A DNA stretch of 64,000 nucleotides from UBA7985 sp038141425 (lineage in GTDB: Bacteria; Pseudomonadota; Alphaproteobacteria; UBA7985). Below are positions 49,213-58,822 of the stretch, piece by piece. The stretch's first letter is position 1, and each line of letters starts with the position of its first letter. The DNA lies in assembly GCA_038141425.1 (NCBI GenBank), contig JAYQIC010000005.1, forward strand, positions 79,206 to 143,205. Direction: 5' to 3'. The notes beneath the pieces were generated by a model. It was not told where the DNA came from, made no database searches, and saw only the letters and a program-made list of their open reading frames with translations. Both the position numbers and the translations under genes were made by a program.

Positions 49213-49329
49213 CGCGTGTTGTCGACAAATGGGTGGCGCGCTCGGTCCTCGGCCGCTTCGCGGCCTTCGGCCCTCCCGCGCGCAACCCGCACCGTCGCCA
49301 GAGCACGACTCTCAAGGTTCAAGCGTGTC

Positions 49330-50793
49330 TCAGGATCGCCCGGTGATCCAGTTGCCCAGGCGGGCCAGCCGGGATGCCTGCCCGCCCTGCTGCGTTTCAT
49401 GCCGGTCGGCGGCGGTAAGCAGACCGTACATGGCGGTAACCCCGAGCCAGCGGAGGGGTTCTGGCTCCCATCGCCTAACCCGGCGGTTGACCCACGGCAG
49501 CGCCATCCGTTCGGTATCCCCGCCCGCGTCCAGCTCCCGCATCGCCAGATCCGCCAGCGTTCGCCCGGCCAGGTTCGAGGTCGACACTCCAACCCCGACG
49601 TAACCACCGGCCCAGCCCAGCCCGGTATCCCGGTCCAGCCCAACGGTCGCGCACCAGTCGCGCGGCACCCCGACCACCCCGCACCACGCATGGTCGATCG
49701 GGTACTTCGCTGCCTCGGGAAAATGCTTGTGCAGGATCGCCACCAGCCGCTCGATGGTGACCGGGTCGGTTTCCCCGTTGCGATCGATGCCCGACCCGAA
49801 GCGGTAGGGCATGCCGCTCCCGCCGACGGTAATCCGCCCCTCCCGCGTCCGCTGGCAATAGCAATAGCTGTTCGCCAGGTCGCCGATCAGCTCGTGCCCG
49901 TCCCAGCCGATCTTCGCCCAAGCCTTGGGCGGCAGCGGCACAGTGGCAATCTGAGCCGAATTCAGCGGCAGCCAATCGCGTCGATGCCCCGGCAGGGTCG
50001 CGGTAAAGCCCTCCGTCGCGCGCAGGATGATCGGTGCCCGAACCACGCCCTGCGGGGTGCTGACCTGCCCCGGCTCGTAGCGCAGGACTTCGGTATCCTC
50101 GTAGATTTCCGCCCCGGCCCGCTCCACGGCCTCGGCCAGCCCGCGCACCAGCTTGGCTGGCTGCACCCGCAGCATGCCGCTCACCGACATGGCACCCAGA
50201 GCCCCGGGAACGTTGATCCGCTGGCGCACCTCTTCGGCGCTCAGCGCGCGGATGCGGTGTCCTTCGCCCCAGGCCTGACGGTGGGCGATCTCCTCCTCCA
50301 GCCGCTCGAGCTGCGCGGGGTTGGAGGCGATCATCAGCTCCTCGGTCTCGCGCAGGTCAGCGTCGATACCCTCGGCGGCGCACACCCGCGCGATTTCCGG
50401 CACTGCGCCTTCGAGCGCTGCGACCATGTCCAGCACCGCCTCCCGGCCGTGGGTTGCCGCGTAGCGGTTCTGGTCCCACGACATCACGCCCATGCACCAT
50501 CCGCCGTTGCGCCCGGAAGCACCGAAGCCGGCAAATTCCTTTTCCAGCACCACCACCCGCAGCTGCGGCGCGGCCTTGCGCAGATAGTAGGCGGTCCAAA
50601 GCCCGGTATAGCCTGCGCCGATGATGGCAACATCCGCCTGTACGTCGCCGGGCAGGGCGGGACGGCGGGACTCCGGCAGACCGTGGTCGGCGTACCAGAA
50701 CGACACGTCACCGACGCGGCGGGGAACGCCAGCACCGGCTGTCGTTGCTTGCTCGGGCTGCCCCGACGGCGCTGATCCTGCGGCCTCAGACAT
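49330..50793 (-). CDS. FAD-dependent amine oxidoreductase (PuuB-like)
   Basis: This intact 487-residue DAO-family flavoenzyme has the FAD motif DVAIIGAGYTGLWTAYYLRK and the segment FAGFGASGRNGGWCMG, which matches gamma-glutamylputrescine oxidoreductase (PuuB) and related enzymes. It would oxidise a gamma-glutamylated amine to the aldehyde with peroxide release. The start overlaps the stop of the glutamine-synthetase-like gene by eight bases, so the two are coupled. That order, ligase then oxidase, is that of the Puu pathway. Downstream is the repeat island. Confidence 0.88.
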   Translation of the reverse strand: MSEAAGSAPSGQPEQATTAGAGVPRRVGDVSFWYADHGLPESRRPALPGDVQADVAIIGAGYTGLWTAYYLRKAAPQLRVVVLEKEFAGFGASGRNGGWCMGVMSWDQNRYAATHGREAVLDMVAALEGAVPEIARVCAAEGIDADLRETEELMIASNPAQLERLEEEIAHRQAWGEGHRIRALSAEEVRQRINVPGALGAMSVSGMLRVQPAKLVRGLAEAVERAGAEIYEDTEVLRYEPGQVSTPQGVVRAPIILRATEGFTATLPGHRRDWLPLNSAQIATVPLPPKAWAKIGWDGHELIGDLANSYCYCQRTREGRITVGGSGMPYRFGSGIDRNGETDPVTIERLVAILHKHFPEAAKYPIDHAWCGVVGVPRDWCATVGLDRDTGLGWAGGYVGVGVSTSNLAGRTLADLAMRELDAGGDTERMALPWVNRRVRRWEPEPLRWLGVTAMYGLLTAADRHETQQGGQASRLARLGNWITGRS

Positions 50794-52156
50794 ACCAGTC
50801 GTACTCCCGTGGCAAGATTTCAGTCAGAAAGGCCTCGAACTCCGCTCGCTTGATCGCAGCATAAGCACCGGGATAGTCCGCGCCGAGATAGTCCGCGAGC
50901 AGCGCGGAGCCCTCCAGCCGGTCGAGCGCGGTCCACAGTTTCAGCGGCATCTCCGGGTCGGCCTGGTCCCCGGCGGTGCGCGTCGCAGCCTCGGTTGGCG
51001 CCAGCGCTTGGGTCAGCCCGTGGTGGAAACCCGCCAGCACCGCGGCCATGACCAGATAGGGGTTGGCCTCGGCCCCGGCAATACGGTGCTCGATCCGCCG
51101 CGCCTGTCCGGCCCCGGCGGGCACCCGGAACGACACCGAGCGGTTGTTGAAGCCCCACGAGGTATTCACCGTCACGAACTGATCTGGCTCAAACCGCCGA
51201 TAGGCATTGAGATTGGGAGCAAACAGCGCCATGGCGTCGTAGGCCGTCGCCTGCAGCCCTGCGATGGCCTGTCCCATTAAGCGCTCGCCGTCGGAACGCG
51301 TCTCATCGAAGACGTTGTTACCTGCGGCGTCGATCAGGCTGGCGTGCACGTGCAGGCCTGAGCCCGACTGATCGCCGAAGGGCTTGGACATGAAGGTCGC
51401 ATCCAGCCCGTGCCGGGCGGCGACACCCTTGACGATGCGGCGCAGCATCAGCGCGTGGTCGCAGGCCAGAACCGGGTCGTCGCAGTGCGCCAGATTGACT
51501 TCGAACTGGGTGCCGCCGTACTCGGCTGTTGAAGCCCCGGCCGGCACGCCCTGCGCCAGAGCCGCGGCGTCGATCTCGGCGAGGATTTCAGTCCACTCGT
51601 CGAGCTTGTCGAAGGCCAGAACCCGTGGCGCGTCAGACGCCCGACCGGGCCGTTGCGTCTCGGCGGGGCGCAGGCGCCCCTGATCATCCCGCTCGGTCTG
51701 CACGAGGTAGAATTCCAGCTCGTTGGCCACAACCGGCCGCAGCCCCAGCGCGTCAAACCGCGCCACGACGCCCGCGAGGATCGCGCGCGGGTCGAACCAC
51801 CAATGGCTCTCGCCCTCGGGCGGTGCCGGCGCAATCAGCACCTGCGCCGTCGGCACCTCGGCCCAGGGCACAGGGACCAGCGTGCCGGGCAGCGGAAAGC
51901 TGGTCGCGTCCGGATCGCCGTCGGAAAAGCCGATGCCGTGGACATCCCAGCTCGTCCCCAGTGCGTCCAGCGTGGTGATCCCCGCGCAAAAGGCAACACC
52001 AGAAGACCAGAGCTTGCCCGCCTCCCGGATCGGCAGGCGCTTGCCCACCGCAGTGCCGCAAAGGTCGAACATCACGGCATCGAGGAAACGGGTCTCGGGG
52101 TATCGGGCCAGAAAGGCGTCGAGTTCGGTCGGCTGCTGCTTGGTCACGGTCCGCAT
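50786..52156 (-). CDS. Glutamine synthetase-like gamma-glutamyl-amine ligase (PuuA-like)
   Basis: This intact 456-residue protein of the glutamine synthetase superfamily has ANELEFYLVQ (metal site), EYGGTQFEVNLAHCDDP, FMSKPFGDQSGSGLHVHASL and SVSFRVPAGAGQARRIEHR. It lacks the adenylylation loop of GlnA and resembles PuuA, which joins glutamate to putrescine with ATP. Glycine-betaine- or ethanolamine-linked ligases of the same family are possible. It forms a two-gene unit with the PuuB-like oxidase. The 246-base gap upstream to 52402 shows no other gene, and should hold divergent promoters. Confidence 0.88.
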   Translation of the reverse strand: MRTVTKQQPTELDAFLARYPETRFLDAVMFDLCGTAVGKRLPIREAGKLWSSGVAFCAGITTLDALGTSWDVHGIGFSDGDPDATSFPLPGTLVPVPWAEVPTAQVLIAPAPPEGESHWWFDPRAILAGVVARFDALGLRPVVANELEFYLVQTERDDQGRLRPAETQRPGRASDAPRVLAFDKLDEWTEILAEIDAAALAQGVPAGASTAEYGGTQFEVNLAHCDDPVLACDHALMLRRIVKGVAARHGLDATFMSKPFGDQSGSGLHVHASLIDAAGNNVFDETRSDGERLMGQAIAGLQATAYDAMALFAPNLNAYRRFEPDQFVTVNTSWGFNNRSVSFRVPAGAGQARRIEHRIAGAEANPYLVMAAVLAGFHHGLTQALAPTEAATRTAGDQADPEMPLKLWTALDRLEGSALLADYLGADYPGAYAAIKRAEFEAFLTEILPREYDWYV

Positions 52157-52402
52157 TCCTTGCTGTCGTGCTGGTCGGTAACCGCACCGACCCCTGAGCG
52201 CAGGCTACTCCAAATCTCAACCCGGGCAAGACCTGCGGGGCTTCCGTCTGCGGGCGGCTGGCGTCGGCGCGTCGATCCGCCATCCGTTCTCCGCCAGCTT
52301 TCGTCCTCTCCTGTCCACAGCCTGCGGCGTGCAAGACCCTTGGCCCGGGCTGCGGCTTCGGTGAAGATCATTCGACATACCGCTGAACGAGGGGAGATCA
52401 GC

Positions 52403-52792
52403 ATGATTGGTTATCTGATGGTGGGCAGCAACGACCTCGCCGGGTCGCTGGCCTTCTACGACGCCGTATTCGCGCCGCTGGGCTACCGGCAAACCGACGA
52501 TTCCGGGCGCTATGTCGGCTATGGCCTGCCGGATAAGCCCGAAGAGTCGCTGTTCTACGTCACCGGGCCTTACGACAGGCAGCCGGCGACAGCGGGCAAT
52601 GGCACCATGATCGCCTTTCCCACCCCGACACTGGAGACGCTGCACGAGGTCTATCAGATCGCGCTGAAGAGCGGCGGCACCGACGAGGGCGCTCCCGGAC
52701 CACGGCTGGACGACAGCCCGACGCACTACGCCTACGTGCGCGACCCGGCGGGGAACAAGCTGGCCTTCTACTGCGAGAACGTCGAGGGCTGA
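52403..52792 (+). CDS. VOC (glyoxalase-like) family protein
   Basis: This intact 129-residue protein has the vicinal-oxygen-chelate fold: MVGSNDLAGSLAFYDAVFAPLG at the start, FYVTGPYD in the middle and YAYVRDPAGNKLAFYCE at the end. Members are metal-dependent lyases, dioxygenases or resistance proteins; the metal ligands cannot be assigned with certainty. A GAGGGGAGATC site precedes ATG 52403. It stands alone with gaps on both sides. Confidence 0.85.
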   Translation: MIGYLMVGSNDLAGSLAFYDAVFAPLGYRQTDDSGRYVGYGLPDKPEESLFYVTGPYDRQPATAGNGTMIAFPTPTLETLHEVYQIALKSGGTDEGAPGPRLDDSPTHYAYVRDPAGNKLAFYCENVEG

Positions 52793-52907
52793 GGGTCCGT
52801 TCGTGGCCGGGACCGGCGACCGGCGACCGGCGAAGCGTTTCGGCGGCTGACGCGGTCGCGCCCGCGGTTCGGGTGACCGCGCCAGCATCTGCGCCAAGAT
52901 TGCCCGC

Positions 52908-54299
52908 TCAGCCCACGGCCTGCGCCACGAACCGTTCAATATAGCGTTCTGCGAGAGGCCCAGCTGGAATCATGGGTGCGTGGTGAACGCCCAGAACCCG
53001 CGGGTTTATATAGCCCTCTGCCCCGGGGGTCGCGACCACGTCGATGCCGAATGTGGCGTCTCCGAAAATCGGCTGGATGGCCGCGATGATGGCGTCGATC
53101 TCCGGTCCGAGGTTGTCGGGTTCAATCAGCCTGATGGCGGCTCCCTGACCCAATATCGGATGGTCGGACAGTTGCACTTTCGCGCCCTTCACCAACACGG
53201 TGTCCGAGTCCAGCGACAGGCGTCGGAGCCGCTTTGGGATGCGGTGCCGGTTCAAGAATACGGTAAAGTCTACCGCTTGCTTGAACCCGCGCTCGCGGGT
53301 GTATTCCTGCGCGCAGTACTGCCGTAACAGCGGTTCGAGTCGCGTACTGCCATCACCGCTGATGACCGCGTGCGACCGCTTTGCACACCACAGTACTTCG
53401 CCCCCCATGACGACGATATTCAGAGAATCACCCGGCAAGAACTGCTCGATCACGGCATCGTTGAGATAGGCCTGATTTTCCTCGATCGCCGCCTTCAGTT
53501 GATTGACGTTGTTGATCACCGGGAGCGGCCGGAGCGGCCGCCCGATGTGGTTGGGTTTAAGGACGAGGGGAAGCCGAACGCCTCGGCCAGCACTGTGACA
53601 TTTCTCGGGTTGAGCACCTGCCGGAGGGGGACGACGGGCACGCCTGACGATGCCAGCAGGCGATTGGTGCTGGCTCGTTCCATCAGAACGTCGTTCAGCA
53701 GGAAGTTAGCACCCTGTCCCATTCCGTTTCCAAAGAACAGGTCGCCGTCCTGCCGGATCAATCGGTGCACCTCTTCGGTGACTTCCGCAACCTCATGACC
53801 CTCTTTGCAACAAGGTCAGGACCAGCCGCCGGTGCAGCGGGCTCGCCCCCTTTGCATCGTTGGCAGTCTGATGGGCCTGCAGGTCTTCGCGCAAGGCGTC
53901 CGCGTCGAAGTCTTCCGCAGACAGCAGCAGCCCCTTTTCCAGAAGGCTCCGGAGCAGATGAGCCGGGTCAAAGGGAGAAGACTGGCGGGTGGGCAGATGG
54001 TAGGCACCCTCCAGATCACCGCTGCTGGCACTTTCGAACACCCCTAACTCAAAGACCGGCCAGCGATGTTGCTTACAAAAGGCATAGACCCAGTGCAGCA
54101 GGCTCGCAGCCCGGCCTTCTGCTGCAATCCCCTCCGCATTATCGAGTTCCACGGCCCCGGGCGTGCCAATCATGTCGTTCAGCAGGGCCACGGCTTCCGG
54201 ATTGAAGGCCGTCGATTCAACATCGCTCACTTCGATGGTGACAAAGACACTGCGGAGACCGAAGGCCGGCTCCGTTTTGAGCTCAGGTTCGCTAAACAT
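52908..54299 (-). CDS. ATP-grasp-like protein with degenerate catalytic motifs, frameshifted
   Basis: This protein of about 463 residues resembles the next gene: the N-terminal segment RWPVFELGVFES corresponds to KWPVFELGHFTA, and the ATP-grasp half starts NRLLASSGVPVVPLR. The ATP-binding lysine is kept in FGFPLVLKPN, but the glycine loop after it (HIGRPLRPLP) lacks the GxxGxG pattern. The last metal motif, normally E-x-N, reads GYINPRVLGVHH. It may be a catalytically weak partner of its paralogue. Two indels lie near 53790 and 53525. ATG 54299 has a GGGGG site; ATG 54344 is possible. G+C is lower than in flanking genes. Confidence 0.72.
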
Positions 54300-54446
54300 G
54301 CGCACCCCCATCTTTGCACGTCGCTCTGCTGAACCTTCGGCCACAGCCTTTGCTCAATTCTGTGCTCATCCTCTCGATCGGCCCTGTCACAGCGGGAGCG
54401 AACGAATACTTGGACGGACTAAGCTTCATCGTGGCGGCATGGGCAA

Positions 54447-55919
54447 TCATGAGCCGGTCACGCTTTCAGCAATATAGTCCGCGATTTTCCTCAAAAATGC
54501 CTTCTCAGGGGGGTGCGCGAAGGCTGGACCTGCGTTGACCTCGCAGATGATAAAATCCGGGTCTGGCAGGCTCAGTTCTCCGCCGATGAAGTCGACGCTC
54601 GCCTCGGTCATCTGGACAAGGTTGAGAACCTTCATCACAACCTCTTCGGTTTTCTTCGACATGAAATCCGGTGGGTGAAATTCGAGCCTTGAACCGAAAT
54701 CTGTGACCCGCCCCCCTTGCATCAGAAAGGCGTGTTGACCTTCTGCCAGCACGGTGTCGAGGGTCAGGCCCTGCCGCTGCAGCGTTCGCTTCATGTCCGC
54801 GTTGTTGCAGGCCTTTTCGAGGTCGAAAGTCATCTGGAAGTAGGTTTCTGACACGAAGGATTGTTCGCTTGCTTCTGCCATCAGCTCGCGAATGGTCCTC
54901 TCGCCATCGCCAGTCACCGAAGGGCGGGGATTCCGCTGCACCAGAAACGGCTTACTGTTGAAGACCACAACCCGGAAACTCTCGCCAAAGAAGTGCTTCT
55001 CAATGATGTATTCTTCGTTTTCAAAGTCTGTCTGTTCGAGGACTTCATCCAGCCCTGCTTCGTCGAGGATGTTGGTAAATACACCGGTTTCGGTCGCTCT
55101 ACCCCGGCCGAAGTTCCCCCGATTTGCCTTCAGCACAACGGGATAACCGATCCGTTTGGCCAGAACCTTAGTCTGTTCTGGTGATGGCGCCATATGGCAT
55201 TCGGCGACGGGGATACCGGCTCTGCGCAGCAACTGTGACGTGGCAAATTTGTTGCCGACAAGGTTCACCGCGCACCATTCGGTGCTGCTGGTCAGTCGAC
55301 CCACGAATAAAGGCGCGATTTGGGACCGACGCCTGACCCTGAATATAGTCCTCGAAATCTCGGTTAACGGCACTTGGTGTTCGTGCAGCATTCCGACCAG
55401 AGGCCGCTGGTTGATACCCATCATGCCCGTTGCGCTCACAGCATTCAGATTCTTGCTCAACGCCTCTTCAAAGTCGTCCCGATCCCAGTTTTCCTCAGGC
55501 TTCAACAGGGCGTTTCGCGCAAGGAACAGGAGCAGGTTGGCAGGCACATTCGGGGCCGTATAGCGGGTTGGCAGATCGAAAGTTCCGAGCAGGCTGTCTT
55601 CGCCTTCGGCCCCCGGCGACGCGGTAAAGTGGCCCAACTCGAAGACTGGCCATTTGCAGCCCTTGAGCACCAGGAAAACCGACCGAAGCAACACGCCGGC
55701 CGCGGTGCCTTCCGGTGCCCAGTCTGGTTCAGGAAACTCGACCGTGGGTTCGAACTCGAGCTTTTCGGCCAGCATCGGGCCGAAATCATCCTGCAGGTAG
55801 CTTCGGGCTGAAGCGCTGCAGGTCAGGAGGTCGTCGGCCCGGGTCGTCAGACGCAGGGCGGGGCCAAGGAACGGGCTGTCGTCCGTTTCGACTAGGTGGA
55901 GCTGTTCCGATCTAAGCAT
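54447..55919 (-). CDS. ATP-grasp ligase related to the cyanophycin synthetase ATP-grasp domain
   Basis: This intact 490-residue protein has an N-terminal domain of about 200 residues not seen in known families (LKGCKWPVFELGHFTASPG) and a C-terminal ATP-grasp fold. NKFATSQLLRRAGIPV, YPVVLKANRGNFGRGRA, EEYIIEKHFFGESFRVVV, VTGDGERTI and FIICEVNAGPAFA line up with cyanophycin synthetase and related carboxylate-amine ligases. It should join an acyl phosphate to an amine, but the substrates are unknown. No Mur-like domain and no precursor peptide gene were found nearby. It lies 147 bases upstream of its paralogue on the same strand. The G+C of the 60 bases from 55141 is 31. Confidence 0.82.
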   Translation of the reverse strand: MLRSEQLHLVETDDSPFLGPALRLTTRADDLLTCSASARSYLQDDFGPMLAEKLEFEPTVEFPEPDWAPEGTAAGVLLRSVFLVLKGCKWPVFELGHFTASPGAEGEDSLLGTFDLPTRYTAPNVPANLLLFLARNALLKPEENWDRDDFEEALSKNLNAVSATGMMGINQRPLVGMLHEHQVPLTEISRTIFRVRRRSQIAPLFVGRLTSSTEWCAVNLVGNKFATSQLLRRAGIPVAECHMAPSPEQTKVLAKRIGYPVVLKANRGNFGRGRATETGVFTNILDEAGLDEVLEQTDFENEEYIIEKHFFGESFRVVVFNSKPFLVQRNPRPSVTGDGERTIRELMAEASEQSFVSETYFQMTFDLEKACNNADMKRTLQRQGLTLDTVLAEGQHAFLMQGGRVTDFGSRLEFHPPDFMSKKTEEVVMKVLNLVQMTEASVDFIGGELSLPDPDFIICEVNAGPAFAHPPEKAFLRKIADYIAESVTGS

Positions 55920-56078
55920 GAAGGTTGGTCTTGTTCAGGGAAAGGAAGCGGCGCTCACCCCTGCCGGAGGGACAGAGTAGCAGAGGTTCTAATGAATTTG
56001 AACTTCACCTTAAGGAAATACGGCCTTTAATCAACCAGCTTCATGGAACGGCTCGGCCCCACAGGGCTACCCTGTCGG

Positions 56079-57071
56079 TCAGGGCTGTTCCAGCGCAGGA
56101 GTTGGGTCCAAACTGTTGCGGCGGCGCTCGAGTTTATCCGCTAGGCGTGGCCCCACACCCGGGCGGCTCCACGGGCACACGGCGAGGCAGACGGCACAGC
56201 CCTGATGCTCATTGAAGAACGGCAGGCACTTGTCGAAATCGACGTACCATTTGACCTCGCCCCGCACGAGTTGCTTGTCGGGCGCGATGGCCTCGGGCGG
56301 GCAGGCATCCTCGCACACGCGACAGTTCAGGCAGAAGTCATCGATGCCGTGATCCACCGGCGCGGACAGCGGCAGCGGGCAGTCGGTCAGCACCGCCGAG
56401 AGCCGGAAGGACGAGCCGAACTCGGGCGTGATCAGGGAGCCGTGCTTGCCCAGCTCGCCGAAGCCGCTAGCCAGCGCCGCGGGAATCATCGTCATCTTCC
56501 CCGACATCGGCCCGGTCAGCGGTTCAGCCTCCCAGCCCTGCGACCGCAGCCAGTTGGCGACCGTCATCGCACCCTGCGCTGCGCGCCGGTACTGGCGCAT
56601 GACTTCCAGCCCGCCTTCGGGTGCGGGCGCTTTGCTGATTTCCTCGAAGTCGTGGTGGAAGCCCATGACCACCACGTGCCTGAAGTCGATCTCAACGCCT
56701 TCAAAGGCCCAGACCGGATCGAAGGCCGCGACCCCGATCTTGTCGAAGTCGCCCGCCGCCAGACCGGCTTGGGTGAAGTCGTCGAAATCTGCCTCGGTAA
56801 CGGCGTGCGGCGCATCGGCCAAGGGCGTCAGCGGTGCGTCGATGATCGCCGCCCGGCGCGCCCGCTCTTCTCCATAGCCATCGAGACCCGGGTCGACGGT
56901 ATAGAACCAGCGCTGCACGTCGCCGTGGGCGACATCATCGGGGCTGTTGCCCCAATAGACGTAGGCGGGTTGGCGCCGCTCAGTTTCGCCCAGCCCGTTG
57001 ATGGTGTTGCCGGAAACGTCGGGGTAGAGCGCCATCTGCTCAGGCCGGGGCTTGAAGGTGCTGCGGGTCAT
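56079..57071 (-). CDS. QueG/reductive-dehalogenase-like 4Fe-4S protein
   Basis: This intact protein of about 330 residues carries two 4Fe-4S motifs near the C terminus: CLNCRVCEDACP and a second in KCLPFF with GCAVCLAVCPW. The preceding 250 residues resemble the cobalamin-binding domain of QueG and reductive dehalogenases (VVVMGFHHDFEEI, SFRLSAVLTDCPL). A role as epoxyqueuosine reductase is possible but the protein looks closer to respiratory RdhA-like proteins without a Tat signal; I cannot decide. ATG 57071 was chosen because the family match begins near MTRSTFKPRPEQ. Confidence 0.78.
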   Translation of the reverse strand: MTRSTFKPRPEQMALYPDVSGNTINGLGETERRQPAYVYWGNSPDDVAHGDVQRWFYTVDPGLDGYGEERARRAAIIDAPLTPLADAPHAVTEADFDDFTQAGLAAGDFDKIGVAAFDPVWAFEGVEIDFRHVVVMGFHHDFEEISKAPAPEGGLEVMRQYRRAAQGAMTVANWLRSQGWEAEPLTGPMSGKMTMIPAALASGFGELGKHGSLITPEFGSSFRLSAVLTDCPLPLSAPVDHGIDDFCLNCRVCEDACPPEAIAPDKQLVRGEVKWYVDFDKCLPFFNEHQGCAVCLAVCPWSRPGVGPRLADKLERRRNSLDPTPALEQP

Positions 57072-57312
57072 GGCGGGTGCTCCCAGTTGTGCGGCGGGGC
57101 GGCGGCGGTCACGCCGGCCAGTCACGTCCGGCCGTCCGTCCGCCGGTCGCGTCCGCCGGGCGCTTCGATGACAAGGTTAGCGCGATTTGTCCTGCCTTCG
57201 CCAGTCGGTGCCGGTTTCCGCGCCCGAATGCGCGGTCCCGTCACTGGTCGCCGTGCTGTCCAATCCTAGTTTCAGGGGCAGAAACAGCAGCGGCACAAGA
57301 GGGAAAGCAGCG

Positions 57313-57973
57313 ATGAAGCGCGCACTGATTTTCGGGGCTTCGGGCGGTATCGGGGCGGCGTTCTGTGACGCGCTGGCGCAGCAGGGATACGCGGTCACCG
57401 GCCTCTCGCGCAGTGGCGACGGGCTGGACCTCCGCGATCCGGCAGCCGTCGATGCGGCGATGAAAGGTCTGACGGTCCCTTCGATCTGGTGGTGATCGCC
57501 ACCGGCATTCTGGCCCCGCCCGGCGCCGGTCCGGAGAAATCGCTGCGGTCGATCGATCAGGCCACCATGCAGGACCTGCTGCTGGTCAACGCCGTTGGCC
57601 CGGCGCTGATCCTGTCCCGCCTGCCGGGCTGCTCCCCCGCGATGGCCGGAGCGTGGTCGCTGTGCTGACGGCGCGGGTCGGCTCCATCGGCGATAACCAT
57701 CTGGGCGGCTGGTACAGCTACCGGGCGTCGAAGGCCGCCGCCAATCAGATCACCCGCACCGCCGCGATCGAACTGCAACGCAAATTCAAGGAATGCACGG
57801 TTGTCGCCCTGCACCCGGGCACGGTCGACACCGCCTTTACCGCCGGTTACCCGAATAAGGACAAGCACGACCCCGCTACCGCCGCGCACAACCTGCTGCT
57901 TGTCATCGATGGCCTCGGGCCTGAACATAATGGTGGCTTTTTCGACTGGCGTGGCGAGGCCGTGCCCTGGTAG
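57313..57973 (+). CDS. Short-chain dehydrogenase (C-factor-like), frameshifted
   Basis: This SDR enzyme of about 220 residues starts ALIFGASGGIGAAFCDALAQQGY (dinucleotide motif, cited in part) and has the catalytic YRASKAA in WYSYRASKAAANQITR, then LHPGTVDTAFT. The middle part, VVIATGILAPPG and LLVNAVGPALIL, is in other frames: indels lie near 57475 and 57640. C-factor/CsgA-like reductases are the nearest recalled group. A GAGGGAAA site precedes ATG 57313. It converges on the metallo-hydrolase gene. Confidence 0.8.
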
Positions 57974-58005
57974 CCGCCCGAGGGTGAGGGGGTCTGCGTT
58001 CCGGT

Positions 58006-58719
58006 TCAGGGGCAGAGCATGCTGCGCTGACCGGAGAGATATTCTGCCGTGATCTGCCGCGCCCGGTCCCTGCCGAAGCTGCCGAAGTGGCCCGCGTGCA
58101 CGACCGAAAGCGGCAGGTCGCAGAGCCGGTTCAGGCTCTCGATCATCTGCTCAGGCACCGAGTGATAGAGGTGGTCGTAGAGCACCCCGTCATAGAGGGC
58201 ATCGCCGGTGAAGACCGTGCCGGTCTCCGCCTCCCACAGCGCCAATGACCCCGGCGAATGCCCGGGCAGGTGCAGCACCTGAAACCGCCGATCGCCGAGG
58301 TCGATGACGTCGCCGTCGTCGATCATGCCAGTCAGCGGCGCAGGCCGGTAGCACCACGTATCGATATCGAAGTCATCGGATGGCCGCGCCCGGATCACGC
58401 TCGCGTCCAGCAGGTCGCAGACGGTGTTCTGTCGCGTCGGGCTGGCGAAGATATCGGCCTCCAGACCATGGCCCAGCCGCTGGTCGAACTGGTACAGCCC
58501 GCCGGCATGATCGTGATGACTGTGGGTGCAGACCGCCACCACCGGGCGTTCGGTCAGGCGGGCAACAGCGCCGGACAGCGACCGCAGGCCGAAACCGGTG
58601 TCGATGATCAGGTCGCGGTCCCGGCCCCGGACGTGCCAGATGTTGCAGCGCCAGTCGGCTGAAATATCGGTCTCCAGCAGCCGGGTGACGCCGTTATCAA
58701 AGGACTGGGTCTCGAACAT
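58006..58719 (-). CDS. Metallo-beta-lactamase-fold hydrolase
   Basis: This intact 237-residue hydrolase has the metal motif THSHHDHAGG, a second His in HLPGHSPGS, an Asp in FTGDALYDG and a final His in VVHAGHFGS. These are the usual two-metal ligands of the glyoxalase II/lactonase fold. The substrate is not known. It is divergent from the photolyase-like gene with about 100 bases between. Confidence 0.9.
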   Translation of the reverse strand: MFETQSFDNGVTRLLETDISADWRCNIWHVRGRDRDLIIDTGFGLRSLSGAVARLTERPVVAVCTHSHHDHAGGLYQFDQRLGHGLEADIFASPTRQNTVCDLLDASVIRARPSDDFDIDTWCYRPAPLTGMIDDGDVIDLGDRRFQVLHLPGHSPGSLALWEAETGTVFTGDALYDGVLYDHLYHSVPEQMIESLNRLCDLPLSVVHAGHFGSFGRDRARQITAEYLSGQRSMLCP

Positions 58720-58822
58720 CCTCCGTCATCCTTTGCTGTTCCTGCGTGGCAATTTGGCACTTTCCGAGCGCCGCTCGCAGCTTAACTCCCGCGCTAAGCC
58801 CGTCACAACCCACCGCGTGTCC

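Larger units (their letters stand above)
48920..49329. repeat. Second intergenic repeat island
   Basis: These 410 bases between the convergent regulator and PuuB-like genes hold no gene that I can support. They contain one copy each of repeats C, A and B found at 28085-28589, plus the shared motifs ACGCTCAAAACGCC and CGACACTCAAAGC. The C-to-A spacing is about 52 bases here and 40 there. Confidence 0.8.

Noticed and set aside
48931..50775. A 614-residue open frame on the plus strand
   Set aside because: It runs across the repeat island and antisense to the PuuB-like gene; no family features.
52908..55919. Microviridin-type RiPP cluster suggested by two adjacent ATP-grasp genes
   Set aside because: I found no precursor peptide with a conserved motif, no acetyltransferase and no exporter; the proteins also look closer to cyanophycin synthetase.
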